Positions 17,657-27,031 of a DNA stretch of 64,000 nucleotides are shown piece by piece. The notes beneath the pieces were generated by a model that was given only the letters and a program-made list of their open reading frames with translations, made no database searches and had not been told where the DNA came from. How positions within the stretch are numbered: position 1 is the first letter of the stretch; every line of letters begins with the position of its first letter. The stretch lies in assembly GCA_965228435.1 (NCBI GenBank), contig OZ245818.1:7378001-7442000 (forward strand), read 5' to 3'. The position numbers were made by a program, and so were the translations under genes. The DNA is from Hoeflea_A sp965228435 (GTDB lineage: Bacteria > Pseudomonadota > Alphaproteobacteria > Rhizobiales > Rhizobiaceae).

Positions 17657-18889
17657 ATGAAAAACTCGATTTTTGTTTGCGCAGCGGCCCTGCTTGGCCT
17701 GACATTCACGATCAACGACGGACTGGCCGACAGCCATCAGGCTCAGGCTCACCTCGGCCCCAGACCGTTTGTTCTGGTCGGGGATATGGATGAAGGCGAA
17801 CTGAAGAACGCTCTTCAGCAATGCAGCAAGGGGCCGTTCTACAAATCCGAGTTTTCCATCGGACATCGCGGTGCGCCGTTGCAGTTTCCAGAACATACCG
17901 AGGAATCCTATCGAGCCGCGGCGTTGATGGGTGCCGGAATTCTCGAATGCGACGTGACCTTCACCAAAGACAGGGAATTGGTGTGCAGGCACTCACAATG
18001 TGATCTGCACACGACCACCAACATTCTGGCGATGCCGGATATCGCCGCCCAATGCAGCGAGCCGTTCACGCCTGCGGCCGGTGGCACCAAGGCCTCAGCC
18101 AAGTGCTGCACGTCGGACATCACGCTGGCCCAGTTCAGACAGCTTCGGGGCAAGATGGACGCCTCCAATCCCGCCGCAACAACGGTTGAAGACTATATGC
18201 GCGGCACTGCGCCATGGCGCACCGATCTCTATGGGATGCACGCCACACTGATGACGCACGCGGAATCGATCGCCCTTTTCAAGGAACTGGGTGTGAAGAT
18301 GACGCCGGAGCTCAAATCTCCAGCCGTCTCCATGCCGTTTGACGGGGATTTCTCGCAGGCCGACTACGCCCAGAAGATGATCGACGAATACAAGGCCGCC
18401 GGCGTGCCGGCATCCGACGTCTTTGCACAGTCCTTCGATCCGCGTGACATCGCGTTCTGGATCGAGAAGGAACCGGAGTTCGGCAAACAGGCCGTCTATC
18501 TGGAAGGCCGCTTGCGCGGTCTCGACCCGGAAAAACCCGAGGCCTTAAACCCGTCGATGGAAGCGCTCTACGAGAGCGGCGTCCGCTATCTCGCTCCGCC
18601 GCTTTGGGTGCTGGTCCGAACCGGCGACAATGGAAAGCCAGAGCCGTCGGCCTATGCCCGTGCGGCCCGCGCTGCGGGGCTCAATCTCATCGCATGGACC
18701 ATGGAGCGTTCCGGGCCACTCGACAACGGCGGCGGCTGGTTCTATCAGACCGTCAAGGACATCACCAACAACGATGGCGATATGCTGGTGCTTCTCGACG
18801 TTCTGGCCAAGGATGTCGGCGTGGTTGGCGTGTTTTCCGACTGGCCGGCGACGACCACCTATTATGCCAATTGCATGGGTTTGAAATAA
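17657..18889 (+). CDS. Secreted glycerophosphodiester phosphodiesterase family protein
   Basis: A 410-residue exported GDPD-type hydrolase. A signal peptide (residues 1-24, cleavage near LADS) is followed by a TIM-barrel domain with the catalytic residues in their usual order: HR at 70-71 (GHRGAP), the metal pair in LECDVTFTKD (Glu97, Asp99) and His112. Relatives hydrolyse glycerophosphodiesters to sn-glycerol 3-phosphate and an alcohol in the periplasm. It carries at least eight cysteines in its mature part (56, 98, 110, 115, 133, 150, 151 and one near the C-terminus), so disulfides are likely. It stands alone between the LOG gene and a convergent SDR gene 8 nt away. Confidence 0.88.
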   Translation: MKNSIFVCAAALLGLTFTINDGLADSHQAQAHLGPRPFVLVGDMDEGELKNALQQCSKGPFYKSEFSIGHRGAPLQFPEHTEESYRAAALMGAGILECDVTFTKDRELVCRHSQCDLHTTTNILAMPDIAAQCSEPFTPAAGGTKASAKCCTSDITLAQFRQLRGKMDASNPAATTVEDYMRGTAPWRTDLYGMHATLMTHAESIALFKELGVKMTPELKSPAVSMPFDGDFSQADYAQKMIDEYKAAGVPASDVFAQSFDPRDIAFWIEKEPEFGKQAVYLEGRLRGLDPEKPEALNPSMEALYESGVRYLAPPLWVLVRTGDNGKPEPSAYARAARAAGLNLIAWTMERSGPLDNGGGWFYQTVKDITNNDGDMLVLLDVLAKDVGVVGVFSDWPATTTYYANCMGLK

Positions 18890-18897
18890 GCGGTCGC

Positions 18898-19650
18898 CTA
18901 CAAACCACCGCTGAGCCGCAGGATCGAGCCGGTGGCATAGCCAGCTCGTTCTGACGCCAGCCACATGACGGCCTCGGCTATATCTTCAGGCTGCGCCACG
19001 CGGCCGAGCGGTGCTGTTCGTGCGACCATATCAGGGCGATCCGCATTGCCCTCGCGTTCGTGGATTTCGGTCGCCGTCGTGCCTGCCTGTACCGCATTGA
19101 CGCGGATGCCAAGCGGACCGACCTCTTTCGAAAGCCCGACCGTCAGCGTATCCACCGCGGCCTTGGAGGCTGCGTAGTGCACATATTCGCCCGGGCTGCC
19201 CAGCGTCGCGGCAATAGAAGAAAGATTGACAATCACACCACCTGAGCCGCCATTGGCGGTCGACATGCGGCGGATCGCGGCCCGGGCGCAGTAGATGGCG
19301 CCAAAGACGTTGACCTCGAAGGTTCGATGCAACGCCGAGTCCATCAGGTTTTCCAGCGTTGTCGCCGAACCGACAATCCCGGCATTGTTGACCAGGAGTG
19401 ACGGTGTCCCAAGCTCCCGGTCGCAGGTTTCAAACAAACGCTCGACCTCGTCCGCTATGCCAATGTCAGCCTGAACAGCGATGGCTCGAACGCCACTTTC
19501 GCGACATGCTTCAACGACGGTCTCTGCGCGCTGCGCGTCAGACACGTAATTGATGCAGACATCATAATTCTCACCGGCCGCCTGCCGCGCAATGGCAGCG
19601 CCGATGCCGCGCCCTCCCCCGGTGATGATGGCAATCTTGCTCTGTGACAT
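18898..19650 (-). CDS. Short-chain dehydrogenase/reductase (SDR)
   Basis: A 250-residue classical SDR. The coenzyme-binding motif TGGGRGIG is at residues 10-17, the NNAG motif is in the middle, and the catalytic set Ser (NLSS), Tyr and Lys (YVHYAASK) is complete. An Arg in the first loop pattern and the overall FabG-like layout suggest an NAD(P)-dependent 3-oxoacyl or sugar/alcohol oxidoreductase; the substrate cannot be deduced. It lies 11 nt downstream of rarD on the same strand and is probably the last gene of the cysS-cimA-rarD-SDR run. Confidence 0.88.
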   Translation of the reverse strand: MSQSKIAIITGGGRGIGAAIARQAAGENYDVCINYVSDAQRAETVVEACRESGVRAIAVQADIGIADEVERLFETCDRELGTPSLLVNNAGIVGSATTLENLMDSALHRTFEVNVFGAIYCARAAIRRMSTANGGSGGVIVNLSSIAATLGSPGEYVHYAASKAAVDTLTVGLSKEVGPLGIRVNAVQAGTTATEIHEREGNADRPDMVARTAPLGRVAQPEDIAEAVMWLASERAGYATGSILRLSGGL

Positions 19651-19661
19651 GCTTGAAAAGC

Positions 19662-20564
19662 TCAGGTATTGGCGCGCGAACCGCGCAGTGTCGACCAGCT
19701 ATAAATGGCCAACCCGGTCCAGATCAAACAGAACGCCAGGAACTGCCATCCGGAAAACGGTTCGTTGAAGACAAAGATCGCGATCAAAAAGATCAGTGAT
19801 GGGGCGATATATTGCATGAGGCCGACGGTTGAATAGCGCAGCAATCTGGCACCGACCGCAAAGCAGATCAACGGAATGGTGGTGACCGGACCGGCAAGCA
19901 AGAGCAGCACGGTCTCACTCGGACTTCTGTCAAACAGCACTCTGCCGCCATCCGGGGAAACCCAGATCAGCAGAAAAAGGGCCGGCAGGCTTAACAACAG
20001 AACCTCGAGGAAAAAGCCCTGGCTCGGACCAATCGCCAACGTTTTGCGCAGAAAACCGTAGATTCCGAAGCTGAAAGCCAAGGCCAGTGAAATCCAGGGC
20101 AATCCCCCGGCCTGGACTGTCAGGATCGCCACGGCGATAACCGCCAGGCCGATGGCAATCAGCTGCCAGCCGGTAAACCGCTCGCGCAGAAACAGCGCCC
20201 CCAACAGAACATTGACCAACGGATTGATGTAATAGCCGAGCGCCGTCTCGACAGTCCGGTCCACCAGAATCGCCCAGGTGTAGATTCCCCAGTTGGTTGC
20301 GATCAAAGCACCAGTGAGCGACGCCATCAACAGCGTTCGCGGCTGGCGGAAAGCGGCTTTCAGGTCGGCGGTACGGCCCAGAGCAAGCAGAATGCAGCCG
20401 GCCACTGGAACCGAAAACAGGATACGATAGGCGACGAAATCGATGATGGGCACATGATCGACCATCTTGACCCAAAGCGGCAAAACTCCCCACAGGCCGA
20501 ACGCTGCAAAGGTGAACGCGAAGCCGCGAAGGGCCGACTTGTCCTGCCTTTCGGCGATGCTCAT
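19662..20564 (-). CDS. rarD: EamA/DMT family transporter RarD
   Basis: An inner-membrane permease with about ten hydrophobic helices and two EamA repeats, matching RarD in length (300 residues) and in conserved phrases (FGLWGVLPLWVK, TNWGIYTWAI, ETALGYYINPL, YIAPSLIFL). The transported compound is not firmly known for the family. A GTG codon at 20639 would add 25 residues but lacks a ribosome site and is not seen in relatives, so the ATG at 20564 is chosen. It follows cimA on the same strand. Confidence 0.88.
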   Translation of the reverse strand: MSIAERQDKSALRGFAFTFAAFGLWGVLPLWVKMVDHVPIIDFVAYRILFSVPVAGCILLALGRTADLKAAFRQPRTLLMASLTGALIATNWGIYTWAILVDRTVETALGYYINPLVNVLLGALFLRERFTGWQLIAIGLAVIAVAILTVQAGGLPWISLALAFSFGIYGFLRKTLAIGPSQGFFLEVLLLSLPALFLLIWVSPDGGRVLFDRSPSETVLLLLAGPVTTIPLICFAVGARLLRYSTVGLMQYIAPSLIFLIAIFVFNEPFSGWQFLAFCLIWTGLAIYSWSTLRGSRANT

Positions 20565-20685
20565 GGTCGCGCTCTTGCTGTTTGGGGATCCGATTGCCGA
20601 AATGAAGGAATCGGTTGGAGAGGATATCTGAAGTGTCACGTTAGCGGCAAAACCCGGCCGCTTCCAGCCACGGGCTGGCGTGCCG

Positions 20686-22284
20686 CTAAGTGGTACGCCC
20701 CTTCAGCAACTTGTAGGTCACCGAATCCATCATCGCCTGGAACGAGGCATCAATGATGTTGTCGGACACGCCCACCGTCCACCAACGCTCGCCGGTGGTG
20801 TCGCGTGATTCTATCAGCACTCGGGTGATTGCCTCTGTGCCACCGTTGAGGATCCTCACCTTGTAGTCGGTCAGTTCCAGGTCCTCGATCTCCTCCTGGA
20901 ACTTTCCGAGATCCTTGCGCAGAGCGATATCCAGAGCGTTGACCGGACCGTGTCCCTCGGCCACCGACATTTTCTTTTCGCCGTCGACCTCGACCCTCAC
21001 GATGGCCTCCGAAACGGTCTTCAGATTGCCCATCGCGTCGTAGCGCCGTTCGACCATCACGCGGAAACTCTCGACTTTGAAGAACTCCGGCACCCGGTCG
21101 AGCACCTGACGCGCCATGATTTCGAAACTCGCATCGGCCGCCTCGTAGGAGTAGCCCTTCGCTTCCTTCTCCTTGACCATTTCGATCAGACGGTCGAGTT
21201 TCGGATTGTCCTTCGCCACCTCGATGCCGCGGCGCTTCAACTCGTTGATGAAATTGGATTTTCCACCCTGATTGGAGACCATCACCTTGCGCTGGTTGCC
21301 GACGGATTCCGCCGGCACATGTTCATAGGTTTTCGGATCCTTCAGGAGCGCGGATGCGTGAATTCCAGCCTTGGTGGCAAAAGCGGAGGCACCGACATAG
21401 GGGTTCTGAGCCTCCGGAGGACGGTTGAGCAGTTCGTCGAAAGCGTGAGACAGGCGCGTCAGATCCGGCAACTTGTCTTCGCTGATCGACGTTTCGAACC
21501 GCTCATTCCAAACCGGTTTCAGCATCAGTGTCGGGATAAGGGTGACAAGGTTTGCGTTACCGCAACGTTCGCCAATGCCGTTCAGCGTGCCCTGTATCTG
21601 GCGAACGCCGGCATCGACAGCGGCCAGTGAATTGGCCACGGCCTGCCCGGTGTCGTTGTGCGCATGAATGCCCAACCGGTCACCGGGAATGCCCGCATCG
21701 ATCACCGCCCTGACTATGCGTTCGACCTCCGATGGCTGGGTGCCACCGTTGGTATCGCAAAGCACAACCCAGCGAGCACCCCCGTCGAACGCCGCCTTGG
21801 CACACGACACGGCATAGTCCGGATTGGCCTTGTAACCATCAAAGAAGTGCTCACAATCGAGCATCGCTTCCTTGCCGCATGCAACGGCGTGCTCGATCGA
21901 AGCGCGGATACCGTCCAGGTTCTCTTCATTGGTGATGCCGAGCGCCAGAGAGACATGATAGTCCCAGCTCTTGGCAACGAAACAGATCGCTTCGCTCTGC
22001 GACTGAACCAGCGCCGCCAGCCCCGGGTCGTTCGATGCCGAGATACCCGGCCGCTTGGTCATTCCGAACGCCGTGAAGGTCGACGTCTTCATCCGGTTCT
22101 TCTCAAAGAAGGCCGTATCGGTCGGATTGGCGCCAGGATAACCGCCTTCGACATAGTCAATACCGAAGTCATCGAGCAATTTGGCAATGGCAATCTTGTC
22201 CTCGACATTGAAGTCGATTCCGGGGGTCTGCTGACCGTCCCGCAACGTCGTGTCGAAGAGATAGAGTCGTTCACGTTTTGTCAT
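20686..22284 (-). CDS. cimA: (R)-citramalate synthase
   Basis: Condenses pyruvate and acetyl-CoA to citramalate, giving a threonine-independent route to 2-oxobutyrate and isoleucine. The N-terminal HMGL-like barrel shows the catalytic and metal motif DTTLRDGQQTPG and the HxHND signature (GIHAHNDTGQA); the C-terminal allosteric LeuA dimer domain starts around residue 390. At 532 residues it matches the long citramalate synthase subfamily rather than isopropylmalate synthase. The frame opens at 22329, but the ATG at 22284 with an AGAG-rich site just upstream fits homologues. It lies 51 nt after cysS. Confidence 0.9.
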   Translation of the reverse strand: MTKRERLYLFDTTLRDGQQTPGIDFNVEDKIAIAKLLDDFGIDYVEGGYPGANPTDTAFFEKNRMKTSTFTAFGMTKRPGISASNDPGLAALVQSQSEAICFVAKSWDYHVSLALGITNEENLDGIRASIEHAVACGKEAMLDCEHFFDGYKANPDYAVSCAKAAFDGGARWVVLCDTNGGTQPSEVERIVRAVIDAGIPGDRLGIHAHNDTGQAVANSLAAVDAGVRQIQGTLNGIGERCGNANLVTLIPTLMLKPVWNERFETSISEDKLPDLTRLSHAFDELLNRPPEAQNPYVGASAFATKAGIHASALLKDPKTYEHVPAESVGNQRKVMVSNQGGKSNFINELKRRGIEVAKDNPKLDRLIEMVKEKEAKGYSYEAADASFEIMARQVLDRVPEFFKVESFRVMVERRYDAMGNLKTVSEAIVRVEVDGEKKMSVAEGHGPVNALDIALRKDLGKFQEEIEDLELTDYKVRILNGGTEAITRVLIESRDTTGERWWTVGVSDNIIDASFQAMMDSVTYKLLKGRTT

Positions 22285-22335
22285 TTTCTCTGCCTTGCCT
22301 GCACCGCTCTCGCGGTGATCTTTTTCCAAGCCCGG

Positions 22336-23706
22336 TTACATAACTTCCCAACTGGTCACCCGTTCACCGGTATCGGGATCCTTGCCGTCCTTCAGCTGGA
22401 TACCTGCTCCGGCCAGCTCGTCGCGAATGGCATCGGCCTCGGCCCAGTTCTTTTCACGGATCAGCGCCAGACGTGTCTCGATGCGCTCTGCGATCATCGC
22501 CTCGTCAACGTTTGTCTCGTCCTTGTGCCGGTAAGCCTCAAATCCGAGAAGACCCAGTGCCGAAGCAAGCGCTTCACCCTCCAATGCATTCAGCCGGGCA
22601 AGCGCGCCGGAGACATTGAGGTCGTCCGACAACGTCTCAATGAACTCCGCATCGATCTCGCCGGCGGACGACGCCTCGCCCGCGCGCCGGGCAAACTTGG
22701 CCAGCAGCCGTTCCGCCTCCACGAGTTTGCGACGGCTGAAATCGATCGGTTCGCGATAGTGCGTCATCAGCATGCCGAGACGCAGCACCTCACCCGGCCA
22801 GGTCCGGCCACCGAACACCTCGGTTGCCAGCAGGTCGTGAATGGTGACGAAATTGCCGAGGCTCTTCGACATTTTCTGCCCTTCCACTTGCAGAAAACCG
22901 TTGTGCATCCAGACACGGGCCATGGTTTCAGACCCATGAGCGCACCGGGATTGGGCGATCTCGTTCTCATGATGCGGAAAGATCAGATCGAGCCCACCGC
23001 CATGTATGTCAAACACCTCACCGAGATAGCGCGCGCTCATGGCCGAGCATTCCAGATGCCAGCCGGGACGTCCGGTACCCCATGGCGACGGCCAGCCGGG
23101 CTCGTCATCGCTCGACTGCTTCCAGAGCACGAAATCTTCCGGGTTTTTCTTGTGCTCCTCAACGGCAACCCGCGCACCAGCCTGCTGATCTTCGAGATTG
23201 CGTTTCGACAGCGCGCCGTAGTCTTCCATGGAGGCCACATCGAACAGCACTTCGCCGGCCGCCTCGTAGGCGTGGCCTTTTTCGATCAGGGCAGTAATCA
23301 TCTCCTGCATCTGAGGGATATTGTCTGTCGCACGCGGCTCGACGTTCGGCTCAAGGCAGCCCAGAGCGCGTACATCCTCATGATACTGGTCTGCGGTTTT
23401 CTTCGTGACCAATGCGATGGCGGCATTGAGATCCATATCGGGATAGTCGCGCGCTGCACGAGCGTTGATCTTGTCGTCAACGTCCGTGATGTTGCGGACA
23501 TAGGTCACGTGATCGCTGCCATAGACATGGCACAGAACCCGGTACAGCACATCGAAGACGATCGCCGGACGGGCATTGCCGATATGGGCAAAGTCGTAAA
23601 CCGTCGGGCCGCAGACATACATGCGCACATTGGCCGGATCGATCGGCTCAAAGTCCTGCTTCTCGCGTGTCAGCGTGTTGTACAGTTTCAGGCGCTGTTC
23701 GCCCAT
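22336..23706 (-). CDS. cysS: Cysteinyl-tRNA synthetase
   Basis: Charges tRNA-Cys in the cytoplasm. Class I synthetase signatures are present: the HIGH-type motif HIGNARP near residue 40 and KMSKS (QKMSKSLGN) around residue 266, with zinc ligands in the YVCGPTVYD, LECSAM and PHHENEIAQS segments. The 456 residues are of normal length. A TTG at 23712 is also open, but the ATG at 23706 has AAGGGAG 7 nt upstream and is preferred. It heads a same-strand series with cimA, rarD and the SDR. Confidence 0.95.
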   Translation of the reverse strand: MGEQRLKLYNTLTREKQDFEPIDPANVRMYVCGPTVYDFAHIGNARPAIVFDVLYRVLCHVYGSDHVTYVRNITDVDDKINARAARDYPDMDLNAAIALVTKKTADQYHEDVRALGCLEPNVEPRATDNIPQMQEMITALIEKGHAYEAAGEVLFDVASMEDYGALSKRNLEDQQAGARVAVEEHKKNPEDFVLWKQSSDDEPGWPSPWGTGRPGWHLECSAMSARYLGEVFDIHGGGLDLIFPHHENEIAQSRCAHGSETMARVWMHNGFLQVEGQKMSKSLGNFVTIHDLLATEVFGGRTWPGEVLRLGMLMTHYREPIDFSRRKLVEAERLLAKFARRAGEASSAGEIDAEFIETLSDDLNVSGALARLNALEGEALASALGLLGFEAYRHKDETNVDEAMIAERIETRLALIREKNWAEADAIRDELAGAGIQLKDGKDPDTGERVTSWEVM

Positions 23707-23897
23707 GGTCAAACTCCCTTGTGCCTCCTGGCCAGGGCGTTTGTCGCAAGTATTTTGAAGACGAAAACAGCCGGGCCAGCGTTGGGCTAGCGAATAATAA
23801 TCCAGCAGCAGATGCAGGTTGCGGCGGTGCCGCGAAGCGTTTTCATGGGCGCCTTATCGCCGCTCGTGAAACATCCGTCAAGACAGATAAGAAAGTT

Positions 23898-24527
23898 TCA
23901 TGAATTCAGGAAGCGCAGGAGCAGGCCAGCGCCGAGGAACGCCATGATCGCCGCTATCAGCAAATCAAGTACCCGCCAGGCAACCGGTTTGGCGAAAACC
24001 GGCGCGAGCAAACGAGCCCCATACCCAAGGCAAAAAAACCAGACAAACGAAGAGATTACGGCGCCAGCTCCAAAGGCAACACGTGCCGATCCATCATACT
24101 GACCCGACAGTCCACCGATCAGCAGAACGGTGTCCAGGTAGACATGCGGGTTCAAGAACGTCAGGGCCAGGCAGGTGGCAATCGCAGCCCAACGGCCGCC
24201 CACCGATCGATCCGCGGCCTTGAGACCGTGTGGGTGCATGGCGCGGCGCAAAGCGAGCGCCGCGTAAGCAAACAGAAACGCTGCCCCACCCAACGTTACG
24301 ACGTTGATGAGCACGGGTGAACGGGCGACCAGAGTTCCCAGGCCGGCAACACCGGCAGCAATCAGCAACGCATCGCAGACCGAAGCGATCAGGCACAGAA
24401 TGAAGACGTGAGACCGGACCAGACCCTGGCGCAGAATGAAGGCATTCTGCGCGCCGATCGCGACGATCAGGGAACCACCAAGGAAAAAACCGGCAGCGGC
24501 GGCCGTGCCGGCGGCATCGTCGAACAT
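23898..24527 (-). CDS. LysE/ArgO family amino-acid exporter
   Basis: A 209-residue membrane protein with six hydrophobic helices and the LysE family signature near the N-terminus (VAIGAQNAFILRQGL). Family members export lysine or arginine; the conserved aromatic/Asn segment FLNPHVYLDT is also present. It starts 24 nt after the stop of the SRAP gene, with GGAAAG before the ATG, so the two are probably co-transcribed. The physiological amino acid is an inference from the family. Confidence 0.9.
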   Translation of the reverse strand: MFDDAAGTAAAAGFFLGGSLIVAIGAQNAFILRQGLVRSHVFILCLIASVCDALLIAAGVAGLGTLVARSPVLINVVTLGGAAFLFAYAALALRRAMHPHGLKAADRSVGGRWAAIATCLALTFLNPHVYLDTVLLIGGLSGQYDGSARVAFGAGAVISSFVWFFCLGYGARLLAPVFAKPVAWRVLDLLIAAIMAFLGAGLLLRFLNS

Positions 24528-24551
24528 AGTGCTTTCCGTCGGATTTGGGTG

Positions 24552-25316
24552 TCAGAACAAAGACATTTGCGCTTCTTGCGCGCTGTTGTCCTGATCTCCG
24601 GTTTCGGGATTTGAGTCAAGATCGATGCCGTCCTGAAGGTCAGGGCCGATATTGGCGACTTTATTGACTCGGTCGGACACAGGAATGGCCTCGAAGAAGT
24701 CGTCATCGACGGGCTCCAGCAGGTCCAAAACGTCCCGCGGCTCGCGGGTGCGGCAATCGAGCCAGCGTTCGAAGCTCTCAGGCCGAACAACCACCGGCAT
24801 ACGGTGATGGATGTGACCAATCGCGGTGTTGGCGCGGGTCGTCATGATGGCGCCGGTGTCGATTTCCGAACCGTCGGCTGCCGAAAACGTTTCCCAAAGC
24901 CCGGCGAAGGCGACGATGTCACCGTCGCGAGGCCGCACCCAGTAAGCCTGTGGCCGTTGTCTTCCCTCACGCTGCCATTCGTAGAAACCGGACGCCGGCA
25001 CCAATGTGCGGCGATGCCGCATGGCGGCCTTGAAGGAGGCCTTTTCGATCGCGGTCTCCGAGCGGGCATTGATGAGCAACGGAAAGTCCTTCGGATCCTT
25101 GACCCAGGATGGAAGCAGCCCCCAGCGGACCAGCACCGTCTCTCTCTCGGGCAGGTTGCTTCCCGGTCGACGGAGCGATCCATCGACAGCACGGATCATG
25201 GCGATCGGCTGCGTCGGTGCTATATTGTAGCGCGGCTCGTGGCGTTCCAATTCAGTCGTTTCGAAAAACGCGCGAAGAGCATCGGCCGTGGCAGTCAGTG
25301 CAAATCGTCCGCACAC
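24552..25316 (-). CDS. SOS response-associated peptidase (SRAP/YedK/HMCES family)
   Basis: A 254-residue protein that in relatives forms a protective covalent link to abasic sites in single-stranded DNA. The catalytic Cys2 is directly after the initiator Met (MCGRFAL). The conserved Asn (NARSE), the Glu in the SGFYEW motif and the His of HHRMPVV are all present, so the active site looks intact. I looked for a rhizobial LexA box (GAAC-N7-GAAC) in the 168 bp upstream and saw none. It is followed by a LysE-type exporter on the same strand. Confidence 0.92.
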   Translation of the reverse strand: MCGRFALTATADALRAFFETTELERHEPRYNIAPTQPIAMIRAVDGSLRRPGSNLPERETVLVRWGLLPSWVKDPKDFPLLINARSETAIEKASFKAAMRHRRTLVPASGFYEWQREGRQRPQAYWVRPRDGDIVAFAGLWETFSAADGSEIDTGAIMTTRANTAIGHIHHRMPVVVRPESFERWLDCRTREPRDVLDLLEPVDDDFFEAIPVSDRVNKVANIGPDLQDGIDLDSNPETGDQDNSAQEAQMSLF

Positions 25317-25484
25317 GGCCCGGTCACCTCAAGTGATTTTGGCGCATTTCAAGCCGGGCCAGCCCTTTTCGCACCGTCCGGCTCGGGATTGCAGTTGCCG
25401 CGATCTTCAATAGACTGCCTCGGGTACTCCGGTTTTTCCTCAGGCGACGATAGGCGAGGCCACCGGCCGTTGGAAGGCACCCCA

Positions 25485-25937
25485 ATGACTTATCCCCGCA
25501 TGGCTGTTTCCTGCGTCGTCCAACGGGACGGCCGCTATCTTTTGGTGCGACGCGGCACCAGTCCCTCCCTTGGCGACTACGCCTTTCCCGGAGGCAAGGT
25601 GGAGGCCGGCGAACGGTTGACACAAGCAGCGCTTCGGGAGCTGCGCGAGGAAACCGGTCTGATCGGCGAGGAAGCGCGGTTCTTTCGCCTCTACGATCTG
25701 ATCGAAACCGGAGCGGATGGCGGCAGCGAGAGCCACTACGTTCTTGCCGTTCACCTGGCCGACATTGACGACGCCCAGGTTGCGGTTGCCGGCGATGATG
25801 CCGAAGCGCTGGGCTGGTTCGCGGCCCGCGAAATCCGCGATCTACCGATTCCTCCCAGCGTATGGGAGTGTATCGAACATCTGGAACAGCTAAGGATGCC
25901 GGGTGATCGTTCATCAAGAAAAAGTGAGTTCGCTTGA
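25485..25937 (+). CDS. Nudix hydrolase
   Basis: A 150-residue pyrophosphohydrolase with a perfect Nudix box: G, then KVEAG, E, seven residues, then RELREETGL (GX5EX7REUXEEXGU). The N-terminal strand SCVVQRDGRYLLVRRG is typical of small ADP-ribose or NADH-type Nudix enzymes, but the substrate cannot be assigned. The frame stays open far upstream to 24804 opposite the SRAP gene; the ATG at 25485, with GGAAGG 7 nt before it, is the true start. It heads a plus-strand run of genes. Confidence 0.9.
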   Translation: MTYPRMAVSCVVQRDGRYLLVRRGTSPSLGDYAFPGGKVEAGERLTQAALRELREETGLIGEEARFFRLYDLIETGADGGSESHYVLAVHLADIDDAQVAVAGDDAEALGWFAAREIRDLPIPPSVWECIEHLEQLRMPGDRSSRKSEFA

Positions 25938-25998
25938 TGGAAGCTCCGGTCTCTTGCTGATACCTTTTCGGCGGTCCACAGGTTCAGGAGACGGCATC

Positions 25999-26991
25999 AT
26001 GACGACCGGAAGTCCCTTCCGAATTCCTTCACTTATCGTTCTGTTTGTGCTGGCTTTTTGCGCATCGGCTATCGCCAATCCGGACAGTTGGGCGCGACAG
26101 GGATGGTCAACGGATTTCACCAAGCACTCAGTCGACTACGGCGAGATCCTGTCTGGTGGCCCACCGAAGGACGGCATTCCGTCGATCGACAATCCGGCGT
26201 TTCTGCCGGTTTCAGAGATCGAGAACCTGGACGATTTGGAGCCGGTAATCGGCCTTGAATTGGGTGGCGAGGCCCGCGCCTACCCTCTGCAGGTGCTGAT
26301 GTGGCATGAGATCGTCAACGATACGGTGGGCGGCCGGCCTGTGACGGTCACTTACTGCCCTCTCTGCAACGCGGCCCTGGTTTTCGATCGGATGATTGAT
26401 GGCAAACCGGACACGTTCGGAACAACCGGCAAACTGCGCAATTCGGATCTCGTCATGTACGACCGTCGTACAGAGAGCTGGTGGCAGCAGTTTACCGGAG
26501 AAGCCATTGCCGGGGAAAAGACCGGCAGCAAGCTGGAATTGGTTCCGTCGCGGCTTGAATCCTACGGTCGTTTCAAGGCGCGACACCCGCAGGGAATGGT
26601 GCTGGTTCCCAACAATGCCGGCATGCGCAATTACGGGGTCAATCCTTACACGGGCTACGACTCCGCGAGCCGACCGTTCCTTTTCAGGGGCGAACTGCCA
26701 AAGGATATCGATCCGATGGCCCGCGTCGTTGTGGTGCGTGACGGTGATCCGGTCGTCGTCTCGATGCTGAAAGTCCGCGAAGAAGGCCCGTTGCAGCGCA
26801 ATGGCGTCACGATCAGTTGGGAGCCCGGTCAGGCTTCTGCGCTGGATACAAGCCGCATCGCCAAGGGGCGCGAGGTGGGCAATATTCTGGTCCAGCGCGA
26901 GGGGCAGGATGTTCCATACGATGTGACGTTCGCGTTTGTCGCGCACGCTTTCATGCCGGACGTTGCCATCGAAAAGGCCGCCAGCCAGTAA
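25999..26991 (+). CDS. DUF3179 domain-containing secreted protein
   Basis: A 330-residue exported protein of the DUF3179 family. A signal peptide (about residues 1-27, ending ASAIA) precedes the domain. The conserved phrases AYPLQVLMWHEIVND and the CxxC-containing TYCPLCNAALVFDR are hallmarks of the family, followed by GTTGKLRNSDLVMYDR and an SWWQQFTGEAIAGE segment. The biochemical function is unknown; the CxxC suggests metal or redox chemistry but that is speculative. The ATG at 25999 has AGGAG 8 nt upstream; an earlier in-frame codon at 25903 overlaps the Nudix gene and is not used. Confidence 0.88.
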   Translation: MTTGSPFRIPSLIVLFVLAFCASAIANPDSWARQGWSTDFTKHSVDYGEILSGGPPKDGIPSIDNPAFLPVSEIENLDDLEPVIGLELGGEARAYPLQVLMWHEIVNDTVGGRPVTVTYCPLCNAALVFDRMIDGKPDTFGTTGKLRNSDLVMYDRRTESWWQQFTGEAIAGEKTGSKLELVPSRLESYGRFKARHPQGMVLVPNNAGMRNYGVNPYTGYDSASRPFLFRGELPKDIDPMARVVVVRDGDPVVVSMLKVREEGPLQRNGVTISWEPGQASALDTSRIAKGREVGNILVQREGQDVPYDVTFAFVAHAFMPDVAIEKAASQ

Positions 26992-27031
26992 GTGTTTCGT
27001 GCTTTCCGGAACCTGTGCTAGACGGCGCGTC

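Noticed and set aside
21658..23790. 710-residue plus-strand open frame opposite cimA and cysS
   Set aside because: It is the antisense shadow of two well-recognised enzymes on the minus strand, with His/Arg-rich composition and no family motif.
25317..25484. LexA-controlled promoter for the SRAP gene
   Set aside because: No GAAC-N7-GAAC or its complement was found in the upstream gap.
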